Positions 41,260 through 51,100 of a DNA stretch of 60,000 nucleotides are shown piece after piece; within the stretch, counting starts at the first letter, position 1, and each line of letters starts with the position of its first letter. Both the position numbers and the translations under genes were made by a program. Source of the stretch: Chrysomallon squamiferum (taxonomy: Eukaryota; Mollusca; Gastropoda; Neomphalida; Peltospiridae); contig CM022679.1 of assembly GCA_012295275.1 (NCBI GenBank), positions 17,188,342 through 17,248,341 on the forward strand. Direction: 5' to 3'. The notes under the pieces were generated by a model, which saw only the letters and a list, made by a program, of their open reading frames with translations, made no database searches and had not been told where the DNA came from.

Positions 41260-43871
41260 TGATGTTTAGTGTCAGAGTTTATTTCTCTTTCCAGGCTGGA
41301 CAGGTTTATTTTATATCTGATGGAAAACCTATAGAAAATTTTGAATTTTTCAGAACCTTGGTGAGTTATTTAAGAAAACAAATGGTAGGGAATCAAATAA
41401 CTTTAATGTTAAAATATTTTTAAAACAATTTATATATAAGAAATGTATAATTAAAATAAATAAATAATAGTAGTAATAGTAATAGTAATAATATTAAATA
41501 AGTAATATTCAAGAGAAGAAGAAAGAAAAAAGAGAAAATTAAATTTAATAAAACAAAATAAAGACTAAAAAGCAAATGAAACCTGTATAAGATATTTTTG
41601 ATGTTTCCAGCAATCACACAGTGAGATTGCACCTTCTTGAGGACAGAGCAGATTTAATAGGTTTTAGATAATTAAAAGTAATCAGTAAACAAAATTAAAA
41701 AGGAAAGTAGAGAAGAAATGAATAAGAAGTAAGGAGACAAATATGTTATGATTCTAATAAAAACAAAATCCCAATTCTAATATAAAAAAAACATTAAAAA
41801 ACCACAACAAAAAAAATAAAAATAAATAAACAGCATTGTTGATAGTTGAACCAATGTTAGTACTGGCTTTTTTTCTGTTTGTTTGTTTGTTATTGAATAA
41901 AGAAAAAATAATTATAATGATAGATAATGATAGAAGTGATATAATTAAACATGAACTTATAAAGAAAATAATTCATGAGAATTTAAAAAATCAGAAAAGA
42001 AATCAGATTTGTTGTTTTTTTTAGAGATTATCTTTCTTTATTATTTTTCAAGTTATCTTTAAAACGAGGGTTTGTCCTAATTCATTTAAGCATTTATTTT
42101 CAAAGCTGTTTTTTTATTTTTCTATTTTATTTAATTTAAAAAAAAAGAAAAAAAAGAAGAAAAAAAATGCTCTCAGTGCAAAAGCTACAAAGACTGAATA
42201 CTCAACTTTATTGAAAGTTAAAATAAAATGCTTAACTTCTGTAATGATTAATATTAAAATCATGGTATTTGGCATATTAGAATTGTGATATACACTGGTA
42301 AAATATAGGCTGAGGTGCGATAATAAGATTCTGTTTTGAATTATATTATGTTGTGCATGGAGCAAAACAATATTGATCAATAACATTTTTAGAACTAAAA
42401 AGTAAAAATATAAATTTTAAATTGTTGTGTTTATTTTCTAGTTTGTAGGTCTTGGCTACAGCTTTCCTAAAGTGCGTGTACCAGTGACACTGATGTTTTA
42501 TTTGGGTAAAACTTAGACAAACTTTTACTTTGTCTTTTAAATTAAGAATTGAATGATATTTACTCTCTAACTTTTGATTTAATTATAATAAATATGTTAA
42601 ATAATAATAATGATGATGATGATGATAATAACAATAACAGCAATCAGTTCTTTTTCTCTGGTATAAAATTTATGTACCAGAGATGACATTCGGTAGTTTA
42701 AGTTTAGTGTTCTATGTGGATTTGTCCATAAGTTAATTAAATAAAATTTCATAGGAATGTACTTAATACTGGAAGGTTATTACAAAATATCCATTAAGTT
42801 CTGAGTATATCCACATTTCTTAAATCTAGTTTCCTTCATAAGGTGAATTTTGACAAATGACATCAATTCTTTTAGTTATTATTTTTCTTTGTTTCAGCTT
42901 TCATACTTGAATTGATTCACTCAGTTCTGGGTAGAATTTATGATTTTGAAGTATTTCTGACAAGAACTGAGGTATTTTTCAAACATTTGAATTGTTTGTT
43001 TAGTACAGCCTTTTGCCCCTTTATATTACTTGTCAGTTTTACGAACATTCTCAAATGTATTTAGGTATGAATTCATATATTTTTAAAATATGTTTAATGT
43101 TCTACAAACAAACTATGTTTTTGCTTCTTGTATTTAATCACTAAATATAGTGGATAAAGAATGTTTATTTTAACACTGAGAAATATCAATTTTGATTTAA
43201 AAAATTATTATTATAAGTATTGAAATATTAGTTCTTTTGGAGTATTTTCTAAAAAAAAAAGAGCTTATTCTTCAAAAAATCAAAAACATAATTCTTGAGT
43301 TTGAAGTTCAAACCTGTCAAAATCTATCGATAATTTGACTAATGCTGAGTAATGCCATTTATAAAAACAGTTTATTTTAAAAGAATTTTCAGAGATTGAT
43401 GACTTAAATTAGAGACAGACAAAAAATCATATGACAAAAACTGTCAGCTTGTTTTAATAAATGTTTCAGATAAAAGCAATGGTTAACATAACAGCTGGTC
43501 ATTGTCATCTACCTTTTATTATTTCACACTATTCTGTTCCACATAAATTTAAAATGACCAATCTTTTAAAACTAATTATTGAGTCTAGTGAATAATCAAG
43601 ATAGAACCTTTTTAATTATGTGATTTAAAAAAAAAATCCAAAAAACCATTTCATAATGGATTTAGCATATATGGAGATATTTTCTTCTATTTAATTTAAA
43701 CTGTATAAATTCAAAATGGCCAACATCATGTGCAAGTTTACAGTGAAAAATAGCAATAAAAATATCCTGAAACTTTTGTTTGTTCTAAAGTTCATTATTC
43801 TCAGAGTGTATGTTGTCAGTTTTGTTAGTTTGTTACCAGAAGTATTTGTTAAATTATAAAAATAATAATAA

Positions 43872-43903
<32 letters not shown>

Positions 43904-44198
43904 CAATAGTGGGTGATTAACCTCTGAGAATATTAAATTTCTCTGTTTTAATTTTCATTTGCAGGTATACAAGACAGGGGTGACACACACATTCAGTATT
44001 GAGAAGGCTCGCAGAGAACTGGGCTATGAACCAGCTGTTCACAATGACATGAATGGTGTTGTGCAGTTCTACAAACAGAGAGGTCGGATGAAGAAGAAAT
44101 CACAACAATCATTTGGTTTCTACTTGATGAACATCTTAATTGGATTTCTCATTGCTAGCATAATTTTGTCATATTTGCCAATGATATCAGATCTATAA
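21863..44198 (+). CDS. SDR42E1: SDR42E1-like short-chain dehydrogenase/reductase, 3' eight exons (N-terminus missing)
   Basis: Join 21863-21920, 31477-31592, 32972-33142, 41046-41177, 41295-41360, 42442-42505, 42898-42971, 43965-44198: 915 nt, 304 residues plus TAA. Every intron is GT-AG and the phases match (0;1;0;0;0;0;1;0). The product belongs to the extended SDR / 3-beta-hydroxysteroid dehydrogenase family, which oxidises or reduces sterol-like substrates with NAD(P). Seen: LVYTSTYNVVFGG (Ser/Thr-rich strand before the active site), catalytic YSKTK (YxxxK), the LRLAGIYGPGEQR loop, HVNNLVDAHILA, and the SDR42E-typical block TRTEVYKTGVTH. Two hydrophobic segments, around VPVTLMFYLAFILELI and in the last 30 residues, suggest membrane association. 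Adding the roughly 89 residues that precede this part in the human protein gives about 393, the usual family length. The Gly-rich cofactor motif was searched for upstream and not found. Alternatives such as HSD3B7 or NSDHL fit less well because of the C-terminal block. Substrate is unknown. Confidence 0.93.
24190..24420. repeat. Diverged tandem duplication, unit about 115-120 bases
   Basis: Both copies carry ATTCAGTTC, AAATATA, AATTATTTTGT(T/C), a TGAAAA(C/T)ATATA core and TTTCATT(A/T)ATGA in the same order. Confidence 0.65.
24512..24537. repeat. (AC)n(AT)n microsatellite
   Basis: About 10 AC units followed by TATATATA. Confidence 0.95.
25490..25920. repeat. Diverged tandem repeat, two to three copies of about 130 bases
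   Basis: GAAAGAGATGAT(T/C)AATT is followed by TTTTTATTAT, then TTTCATTTGAT.TAAA, then ACATACA.GGAAAA, with the order repeated at about 25545 and 25670. A third, weaker version begins near 25830. Confidence 0.65.
27669..27743. repeat. (CA)n microsatellite with an internal (CCCA)n block
   Basis: CA repeat interrupted by four CCCA/CCAC units and then resumed for about 16 CA units. Confidence 0.97.
30977..31060. repeat. (GT)n directly followed by (GA)n
   Basis: About 22 GT and 20 GA units abut at 31020/31021. The region is open on both strands purely because of the repeats. A T-run follows at about 31115-31129. Confidence 0.98.
31477..31592 (+). CDS. SDR42E1: SDR42E1-like exon b
   Basis: Acceptor TTTTTGTAG, donor GTAAGT. 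Encodes CFEMNVTQLVYTSTYNVVFG followed by GQVIINGDETLPYLSDDK. The first two bases complete a Gly codon begun in exon a. It contains the beta strand and Ser/Thr residues of the SDR active site (YTST). Start phase 1, end phase 0. Confidence 0.95.
31593..32971 (+). other. 1.4-kb intron of the SDR gene
   Basis: Contains CA-rich repeats at 32035-32121 and an (ATT)n then (AT)n tract at 32840-32911. The AT tract ends only about 60 bases before the acceptor of exon c. Nothing coding is seen. Confidence 0.8.
32840..32911. repeat. (ATT)n(AT)n microsatellite near a 3' splice site
   Basis: About 9 ATT units, ATTTTATT, and then about 19 AT units; the exon c acceptor follows at 32971. Confidence 0.97.
32972..33142 (+). 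CDS. SDR42E1: SDR42E1-like exon c with catalytic YxxxK
   Basis: Acceptor TTATAAACAG, donor GTGAGT; 57 codons, phase 0 at both ends. It carries DYYSKTKKEAEKKVL, with the catalytic Tyr and Lys of the SDR triad, and then CALRLAGIYGPGEQR, the substrate-pocket loop of the family. It ends in PRIV, which continues directly into SYLERG of exon d, as in vertebrate homologues. An AG 16 bases further in (end of CAGTTTACAG) could be an alternative acceptor but would change the frame. Confidence 0.95.
33713..34030. repeat. Compound microsatellite cluster CA / AT / GA / CATA / CA
   Basis: (CA)n, (CA)n again, (TA)n at about 33790-33825, (GA)n at about 33826-33866, diverged CATC/CATA tetranucleotides and (CA)n at 33971-34016. 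Predicted proteins on both strands are translated repeats. Confidence 0.97.
34548..35262. repeat. 36-bp minisatellite, about 19-20 copies
   Basis: The unit is CTAATTATTGAGATTATCTG followed by TAACACCATCCTGTTT. Since 36 is a multiple of 3, the array is open for 238 codons on + (12-residue repeat LIIEIICNTILF) and 133 codons on -. There is no start context, no codon bias beyond the unit and no homology, so it is not a gene. Unit variants alternate GAG/AGG in the middle and the edges are more degenerate. Confidence 0.97.
35664..35697. repeat. Poly(T) run of 34
   Basis: Uninterrupted T tract in the intron. It could be the tail of an antisense retroposed element, but no recognisable element body adjoins it. 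Confidence 0.95.
36975..37110. repeat. Tandem duplication, unit about 70 bases
   Basis: CACTTA(A/T)...GCTTA..AT.C.TAATATGAG.(A/G)TTA..AG and CCAGGAACTG(T/A)GTA (second copy ATCAGGAACTGAGTA) occur twice in the same order. Confidence 0.6.
40890..41077 (+). repeat. 94-base tandem duplication across the exon d acceptor
   Basis: 40939-40983 repeats 41033-41077: 13 identical intron bases TTTAAATTTACAG, then 32 exon bases of which 27 match. The AT-rich sequence upstream of each also resembles the other. The upstream copy keeps the AG acceptor but reads FYLE-stop, so it is non-functional as coding sequence. Confidence 0.85.
41046..41177 (+). CDS. SDR42E1: SDR42E1-like exon d
   Basis: Acceptor AATTTACAG, donor GTAAGC; 44 codons, phase 0 at both ends. 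Encodes SYLERGMVLVTYGTAMVDFL and then HVNNLVDAHILAARAL. Human SDR42E1 has the same SYIEKG...HVDNLVQAHILA arrangement. An eroded copy of the start of this exon lies 94 bases upstream (see findings). Confidence 0.95.
41295..41360 (+). CDS. SDR42E1: SDR42E1-like exon e
   Basis: Acceptor CTCTTTCCAG, donor GTGAGT; 22 codons, phase 0 at both ends. Encodes GQVYFISDGKPIENFEFF, the conserved G(Q)xYFISDG(R/K)P motif of the 3-beta-HSD/SDR42E group. The intron before it (41178-41294) is only 117 bases, the shortest in the gene, and is largely an (ATT)n tract. Confidence 0.95.
42442..42505 (+). CDS. SDR42E1: SDR42E1-like exon f
   Basis: Acceptor TTATTTTCTAG, donor GTAAAA. Encodes FVGLGYSFPKVRVPVTLMFY, aligned with the GLGY.FP..R(V/L)P motif of the family and the start of a hydrophobic stretch. 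Start phase 0, end phase 1. Confidence 0.93.
42898..42971 (+). CDS. SDR42E1: SDR42E1-like exon g
   Basis: Acceptor TTTGTTTCAG, donor GTATTT (a weaker GT donor). Encodes FILELIHSVLGRIYDFEVFL and then TRTE, matching the family's hydrophobic helix and F.P(F/L)LTRTE motif. Start phase 1, end phase 0. Confidence 0.93.
43855..43902. repeat. (ATA)n(GTA)n trinucleotide microsatellite
   Basis: A few AATAATA units followed by about 11 GTA units. Antisense translation gives a poly-Tyr frame, which is an artefact. Confidence 0.96.
43965..44198 (+). CDS. SDR42E1: SDR42E1-like last coding exon
   Basis: Acceptor TTCATTTGCAG; 77 codons plus TAA. Begins VYKTGVTHTFSIEKARRELG, the diagnostic SDR42E/3-beta-HSD block, followed by YEPAVHNDMNGVVQFYKQRG. 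A basic stretch RMKKKSQQ precedes a C-terminal transmembrane helix (YLMNILIGFLIASIILSYL), giving a tail-anchored topology as in vertebrate homologues. Confidence 0.96.
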   Translation, partial: VYKTGVTHTFSIEKARRELGYEPAVHNDMNGVVQFYKQRGRMKKKSQQSFGFYLMNILIGFLIASIILSYLPMISDL

Positions 44199-44400
44199 TA
44201 TTTAAATGAACATAAACATCAAAAGCATAATTTAAACATTTTAAAAATGTATTTCTTCATTTATATCTTTTTCTAAATAATTTCACTTTTATACTGTGAT
44301 TCGTTAATATAATATTTTCATGTTAACTAGTAGTATTCATTTGGTTGTTCATTTCATGACATTTGGAAATTAAATCATATAATTAAAAGATGACTAGGGT
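44199..44400 (+). terminator. 3' UTR and poly(A) signal of the SDR gene
   Basis: About 200 bases after TAA there are two ATTAAA hexamers (44369-44374 and 44382-44387), followed by GGGTTGC and a long T run (44400-44416). That is the usual order of signal, cleavage site and GU/U-rich downstream element. Cleavage near 44395-44400 is inferred. No AATAAA is closer. Confidence 0.5.
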
Positions 44401-47400
44401 TGCTTTTTTTTTTTTTCACTGAATGAAAAGAATTAGCTTAGTTTCAATAAGATGAACCTTTTTTATGAATTTAATCTAAAAATGAAAAAACATTATAGAG
44501 TATTAACAACTTTTTTAATCAAAAATACATTGGCTAAGACATTTATATTTTATTATATTTACCTGATATGTTGGCAAAAGTATAAATATTTTGGGTTTTT
44601 TCTGCAGACCTAAATGATACTGAGATTTCATTGATTGATAACCATTTAAAATATGAAGAAGAAATTTAGGATCGTCTCTTAAAAGTGGAGACAAATCCAA
44701 CTATAAAGTTGGATCTTTTGTTGCTGTTGCTTAAGAAAAAAGAAAAAGATGTATAATGTAAAATAATTAGTCAGAACAGAACAGAACAAGTATGTAAACT
44801 TATATTTCAATTCACATCTTTGTTTACTAATATCTGATAGGCTTGGATTGCCCAGCCCAGCCTTTTTTTTCTAATCATTTTGCACATTTTCATGTTTATT
44901 CAATGATAGATATGACTGTTAAAACTTGTAGATTTCTATTTAGTTTTTCTTCTACTTATTCTAATAGTCCTCAAACCTTTCAGAATGTTCACTCATTTGT
45001 ACTAACACCCACAAAACCTCTTAATTTACTGCATGCTTCACTTACTCACTCATTCATTTGTTTCTTTTTCTTTTTTCCCTCTTTTCCAAAATGTGTTAAA
45101 AAAACTGATGAGAAGTACAATAAATTAATATTTGTGACTAGTACCAAAGAAATGACTAAATTGGAAAGAAAAAAGAAAAAGCAGACAACGAAGTGAACAG
45201 GGAATAAATACATTTTATTCTGGTTTCTCTCACACTGGTCAATTCCTTTGAGGTTATGTGTAACAGCACATACAAGTCAACATACATAAAAAGCCTAATT
45301 AAACCATTTTCATATCAAATAAAAAACAGCTAAGTTAGTAAAATAACTGCTCAACTAAAAACTGTACTCTGTTGTGTCCTAATAGCAGCACGTAACTGCA
45401 TTTTGTTTTTCAAAAAGATTTTTTTATATATAAATATTTTAAAAAAATGTTTAAAGCAGAATGTAAGAAGATAATTTAATGATGAATTCATAAAGCTATG
45501 AAACTGTAAAGAACTTTTAAAATTATTTTTTCGCTGATGGAGCAAACATTCTAGACTGCCTGAGTCAACAATACTCATCAACATGGAGGTGGTTGAGGAT
45601 CTTGTTTCAAATGTAGACACTGAGGAAAATGATAAAACAGAATGGACTATATGATTTATAACTTAAAATATTTGCTACCTCCATGAGACATAAATAAATA
45701 TGTTACTTTTAGTTTTTGACTTCATTTAAAAAGTTGAAATAGCATAAACAATTAATTGTAGATGTTATTTTGATAATTATTCTAAAGATTCATTGCAAAA
45801 AATTTACTAAATGATTGTTTTCATTATATATAACAGGCTACAGAATATAACACACAAGCAAGAGATTTTCAAAATGGTGCAATGACTTCTGATACTGCTG
45901 TGTTTCAGTGACTTGGAAAGTAATTACTCAGCAGAATAATGACTTTACAAAAGAAAATTATATATATATATATATTTAAAAATAATAAATTAATTTTGTT
46001 ATTAAAACTATTTTTACATGATAATAAATACAAGGACCTAACAAAAATAAAACCTAACACAAAATGTACAGGCTAAAATACTTTTACAAAATCCAGTCTA
46101 TCTAAAATTATCTTCATATAAATGTCTACAGAATATTTTACAAAATCTTACTATAAATACATGTGAAAATTTAACACTGACTTTACAAATATTCATCTAC
46201 TTAAAAAGCAAATTTACTAATGTTTAACACAAATTACTCTCATTATTATGTTCCATTAAACACTTTTATTTTGGTTTTATCTACATGAAATGGCCATCAA
46301 AGAATAAAACAAACATCAAGATAAACATGACTGGTTATTGTTTATCAGTGTAATATAATAATTACCTTTTCTAAATCTAAAAACTTAACTGATATAGGAA
46401 GTGTAAGATGCCACAAGCCTGGTTAAATATAAGTAGTATTTGAAAAACAAAATAAAGGTGCAAAAATTAAGGTAAAAATCAATAGAGATAATTTTTATTT
46501 ATTTTTTAAAGAATTATGATATCCATGATTTCATAAAAAGTAGATAAACTTAATACAACTCTAAATACAAATGTGTTCCTATACAAAGAAAAAACCTGCA
46601 TCAGCAAACTATGATGAAGTGATGCCCATGTGAACCATGAATTTAAATAACATTAAAACTTACTTTACTTTAAAAAACAGTATTCTCAAAATGAAGAACT
46701 TTTTCCTACCATTTCTTTTATTTTTGGTTTTATTAATGGCTTATACTTGAGTTTGGAAGATTAATTTTAAAAATCACAAACTTTGAATGAGTATTATATG
46801 TTACTAACAAATAACACTGAATTTAAAAAAAAACTACAACTGTTAATAAAATAAATATATTTGTAAAATTTGGACAAAATGTGACAATATTTCTTCATTT
46901 TACAAAAATTAAATTCACAATTGAAAACAACAAACCTGTACAAAGACGACTATCACAAATATGTATTTTTCACTTGTGGTTTTATATATCTTGTGAATTT
47001 TATAGATTACCTTTGATTTACAACATTCCAAATCTTACAGATAGTAAAACTAAAAAGTATGTATTTAATAGAAATTAAAAAAAAGAAAATGATTAAAAAT
47101 ACAAGATATTAAAGGGTGTCTCTGTAACAACAGTAATAATATAACACAAAAATGTATTAAATTTTTGTTTATATGTTTATGTCTTGTGTATGGCAAGAAT
47201 TGACAGAATTAATGAAAAGAAAAACAATTTTGTGAAATTCAGTATTGCTTCAGACAGCATTCAGTGTGCTTTGTACATCATCAACTAGGTATTGCTAAAA
47301 GTTATTAGATTTAGTTTTGTTTTTAGAGACGGACACAACAACTTGTGTTAATAGGAACAACTCTTATAAACAGCAATCAAAGAACACCTTCCACTGACAA

Positions 47401-47941
47401 TATTAACATGCTTATACAAAATGCCACTGACAAAAAAATCTGGTCTGCATTTGAGAAATTTACTAAGTTATAGAAGTAAAAATATTCTGCACTTTATAAT
47501 GTTAATTTTCAATAGTTTTAAATTTTATAATTATCTTTACTGTTTTTAAATTATTATTTATTTATTTAGAATAAACAATATATATTTTACTATATATCAA
47601 AAAAGTCAGTGTCAGTTTTAAATTCTAATCAATGTCATTATCACAGAATTTAAAACCCCAAATATGAAAAAGAATTAAATTATGTCATATAAATTCACTA
47701 AAATTATTTTAAAATGTATTCTGTCATGAAATAAAGAAAAGGACTTTTTTTTTATTGTGAAAATAGGCTGCTGGCCAAATTAAACATCTTGTCTTCACAT
47801 TTAGTTTTAGTTTTACATAATAAATTACAAAAGACGAGAGCTTGCTTTGCAGGAATCCATTTTGTTGTGCCAACAGCATTTCCTCCATTTGATTTGTTGT
47901 CATATGACAGTTGTAGTAGCAGCTGTACACAGCTTGTCAGA
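44401..47941. other. Convergent 3' zone between the two genes
   Basis: After the SDR 3' end no gene is seen on + up to 47941. Part or all of 45200-47941 may be the long 3' UTR of the minus-strand PKA regulatory subunit gene: TTTATT (AATAAA on -) occurs at 47751-47756 and again near 45214-45219, among others. The 117-codon frame at 44843-45196 (+) shows no homology and a low-complexity Lys-rich end. Confidence 0.6.
47735..47756 (-). terminator. Candidate proximal poly(A) signal of the PRKAR1A-like gene
   Basis: AATAAA on the minus strand (TTTATT at 47751-47756) lies about 190 bases after the stop and is followed by a U-rich stretch. A further hexamer at about 45214-45219 is a candidate distal site, which would make a 3' UTR of about 2.7 kb. 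Actual use is unknown. Confidence 0.4.
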
Positions 47942-48114
47942 TCACACAGACAGAGACACGAAGCTGTTGTACTGTGAGATGTTTCTCTTGAGGATTTCAG
48001 AACAGGGACCCAGAACTCGTTCAAAGCGAGACCTGTCTAGTTTGACACATTTGAGAGGCCCGCGAGCGACAACTGTAGCAGCACGTGGCCGGTCTAACAG
48101 CAAAGCTATTTCAC
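47942..48114 (-). CDS. PRKAR1A: PRKAR1A last coding exon: CNB-B cassette and C-terminus
   Basis: Acceptor TTTTTTTCAG; 56 codons plus TGA. Encodes [20 protein letters not shown] and then [20 protein letters not shown], ending in [10 protein letters not shown]. Two + strand frames over this exon are shadows. Base composition is clearly richer in GC than in the flanks. Confidence 0.98.
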
Positions 48115-51100
48115 CTGAAAAAAATCATTAAAAAGATAATAATTTTTATAAAGTTGGTAAACTGTTTAACAGGCAATGATAGAATTTTATAATTATACAT
48201 ATCTAAAAAGATTTAAATATTAGAAGTAATTTTGTTAAATGCAATGCTGTCAATGTTAGTTCTACGGTCTGTACATTTGTAACTACAGTTGTCTGTATTT
48301 TACAATATATTTACATGCATTATATTTATTAGACAAGTGAGTTGTTAAAATCAGATATGCTTTACTAGAATTGTGTGGTGGTAAAGGACAATAAGAAGTA
48401 TATAAGAATCAGTCTACCTGTGTCCTTCAAATCAGTAGTGTTATGTCCTATATAAACAACATATATACATACCAAACAGATAATAGCATCTTCATTTTTT
48501 TCTTTCCTTTTATCATTAGATACAGATACAGATATATAAATCATTAGAAAAATAGTGTTAAAAATTGTAACTAACCAAAATAATCTGACACTGCTAGTCG
48601 GCCAACTTCCACTGGCTCCTCGTTTTCAGCTCGGCGTTGAAGAACAGCAGCAGTCCCCTGTTTAAACATCGGTTTAATTTTTATATATTACCTTAAAAAC
48701 AATAATCTCAAAAGCAAAATAAATGTAAAAATGTTCCTGCAACTTGTGATGACATGTATATTAAGATGTAAACTATTAAAATATTTCAGAACAGGTTCAC
48801 ATGACAATACTGTGATGTTTTGGGAAATACATTAAGTAATCTATGGGGAGAAAAAACAAAAACAAACAAGGATGGATAACTCCTACTGACTTGAAATATT
48901 TCTAAGGAAAGACTATCTATTTTTAGCAACATCAGAATATTTATTACTGGTTCATTCAAACTTAAATCTTTACTTCAGGGTTTGTATCATTATTTTTATC
49001 TTTACATAACAAAAACTTCCAACATTTGGCATTCCCATTTTTGTACTGTAACAAACTTAACATACAAAACAAAACAAAATCCTCCCAAAAACCAACCAGT
49101 CTTTTAGTCTTTAAGGATTAAAAAAAAAAAAAATTATAATTAAAATAAATAAGGAAAAAAACCCCAGAAAAAGGTAAACTTTTATAAACTAAGGGAAATT
49201 TTTAAAAAAAAAACCCTCAGAGGCCCCAGTGCAAAATAAGAAAGTTCTGTTTTTAAAGAGAAATGAAGTGACAGTATGACCTAATTTGCACTAACAATAA
49301 CAAAATGATGCTAACAAGTCTGACAGCATGGTATTTCACTAACCTCCAATATAATGAAGAAATCATCTCCTGCTTCTCCTTGTCTCACAATTTCCTCTCC
49401 ATCCTCAAACTGAACTGGCTCAAGTGAGTCAGCAACTGTCAATCTCTCCCACTTATCAAGATTTTCTGTGTTAAAAATAATTTACATCTTCATTATCTTA
49501 CAATTCCAGTTAGCCTCAATATATAAACTGAAAACACTTCTTCTCACACAAAACTGATAAAAAAGTATATAATAATAATAATAATAGTAGTGTGATAATT
49601 ACAGTAATAATAAATTAATTCAGATAACTAATGATATATATATTTAACATTTATAATTAATTTGTATGTTTCAAGTCATGAATTCAAATATACTCATAAA
49701 TGGGATTATCTGTTCTACTGTATAAATCCTTGTCATATCGAACCATCACCTGCTGAAAAGTTTTTATTTAGACATAATAATTTTGATCACTGTCCAAAGA
49801 ATTTGACCATGTTACAATATTTTATATGTATTGCAGAACAGTCTGGGTCAAAATCAATTTTTGCCATGAAAATAATGAATTAATTTTATTATTTATGTAT
49901 TCATCTACATAATTAATATTCATATCCAATATGCTTGTCACAATATGCTAAATAGTCATTGATAAATAATATTCATTCTTTTTACATTAATTTATGTAAA
50001 ACAGAAACAAATTTTACCTGAATTATTTATTATTTATAATGTCTACATTTCAACATGTTCCCAGCTAATTTGACCTCCAGTTATTCACAATCACTCTTAC
50101 AGCCATGGTAAATAGTTCTTATCACCTTTGGTAGATAAGCATTTAGCTTATTGATATAACAGTTCTATGACAGATATCAACTGACATCCAACAAGATTAA
50201 TATAATCAAAAATGATTTCTAAATTATTAGTCCTAAAATGAGCACAGAACATTTTTATAAGTAAATATTCTTACCCAGAATTGAGACTTTAGCAAGAAAT
50301 TCTTCATACATTTTGCGCTTCCTAATAGTGCTGCCCTGAAAACAGTAATTAAATATCCAAGTTCAGAATATATATTAAAACAATTGATAATTGTAAAGTA
50401 TTCTTATACGTAATTATATATTATTATTATTTTTTTTTTTTAAAGTTTGTCCACATTCCCCGTTGCTTCCTTATGATATAGTAAATATAAAATATATATT
50501 ATATTAAAAGGAAAACAATATTTACTTCTGTTTACTATATTACACATTCTGAGGATCACACATTTTTTTTTAACATTTTACTTATCCAGATTCAAGTAAA
50601 ACAGAAAGAAAGAAAAAAGTAATACTAACTTTTTTATAAATTAACAATTTACTTATTAAACTGATATGTTTCTACAAAATAGAAATTTAAACACAAAAAT
50701 ACTTAAATAGCATTACCATAAGAATTCTTCTGTAGCTGTCTCTGTCTATACCCCATAACTTCACATCACTTTTAGCCTGTAGAGAAATCACAAATTTAAA
50801 TTTAGCCACTAAAACAAACTAGATGATCTGCTCAAATTCCAGACAGAAGCTCCCACCAGTCTCTACTGAATTACCCAAAGTTGCAAATTTAATTACAGTA
50901 GGTTGCATAGAACTATTAATTAATTATAGAGTTTACTGAAAAAGATAGATACATATCCACTGATTAGGAGAGCCATGATTAGAATGACAATGCTGTTCCA
51001 GTGTACACTGATCACTGATGTCGTAAGAAAGGTTATTTTATGGACAGAATCTTTATGATGTCATACAGTGTTTGCAAATATCAATTACAAAATAATATTT

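Larger units (their letters stand above)
41361..43964 (+). other. Introns between the last four SDR exons
   Basis: The introns 41361-42441, 42506-42897 and 42972-43964 are AT-rich. They contain an (ATG)n/(ATA)n run near 42600-42640 and (ATA)n(GTA)n at 43855-43902, about 60 bases before the last acceptor. The open frames here are low-complexity. Confidence 0.8.

Noticed and set aside
44843-45196. 117-codon + strand frame between the two genes
   Set aside because: Phe-rich and Lys-rich low complexity with no known domain; it probably overlaps the antisense of a long 3' UTR.
47789-48131. Two + strand frames of 62 and 94 codons and overlapping minus frames in another register
   Set aside because: They are shadows of the last PRKAR1A-like coding exon.
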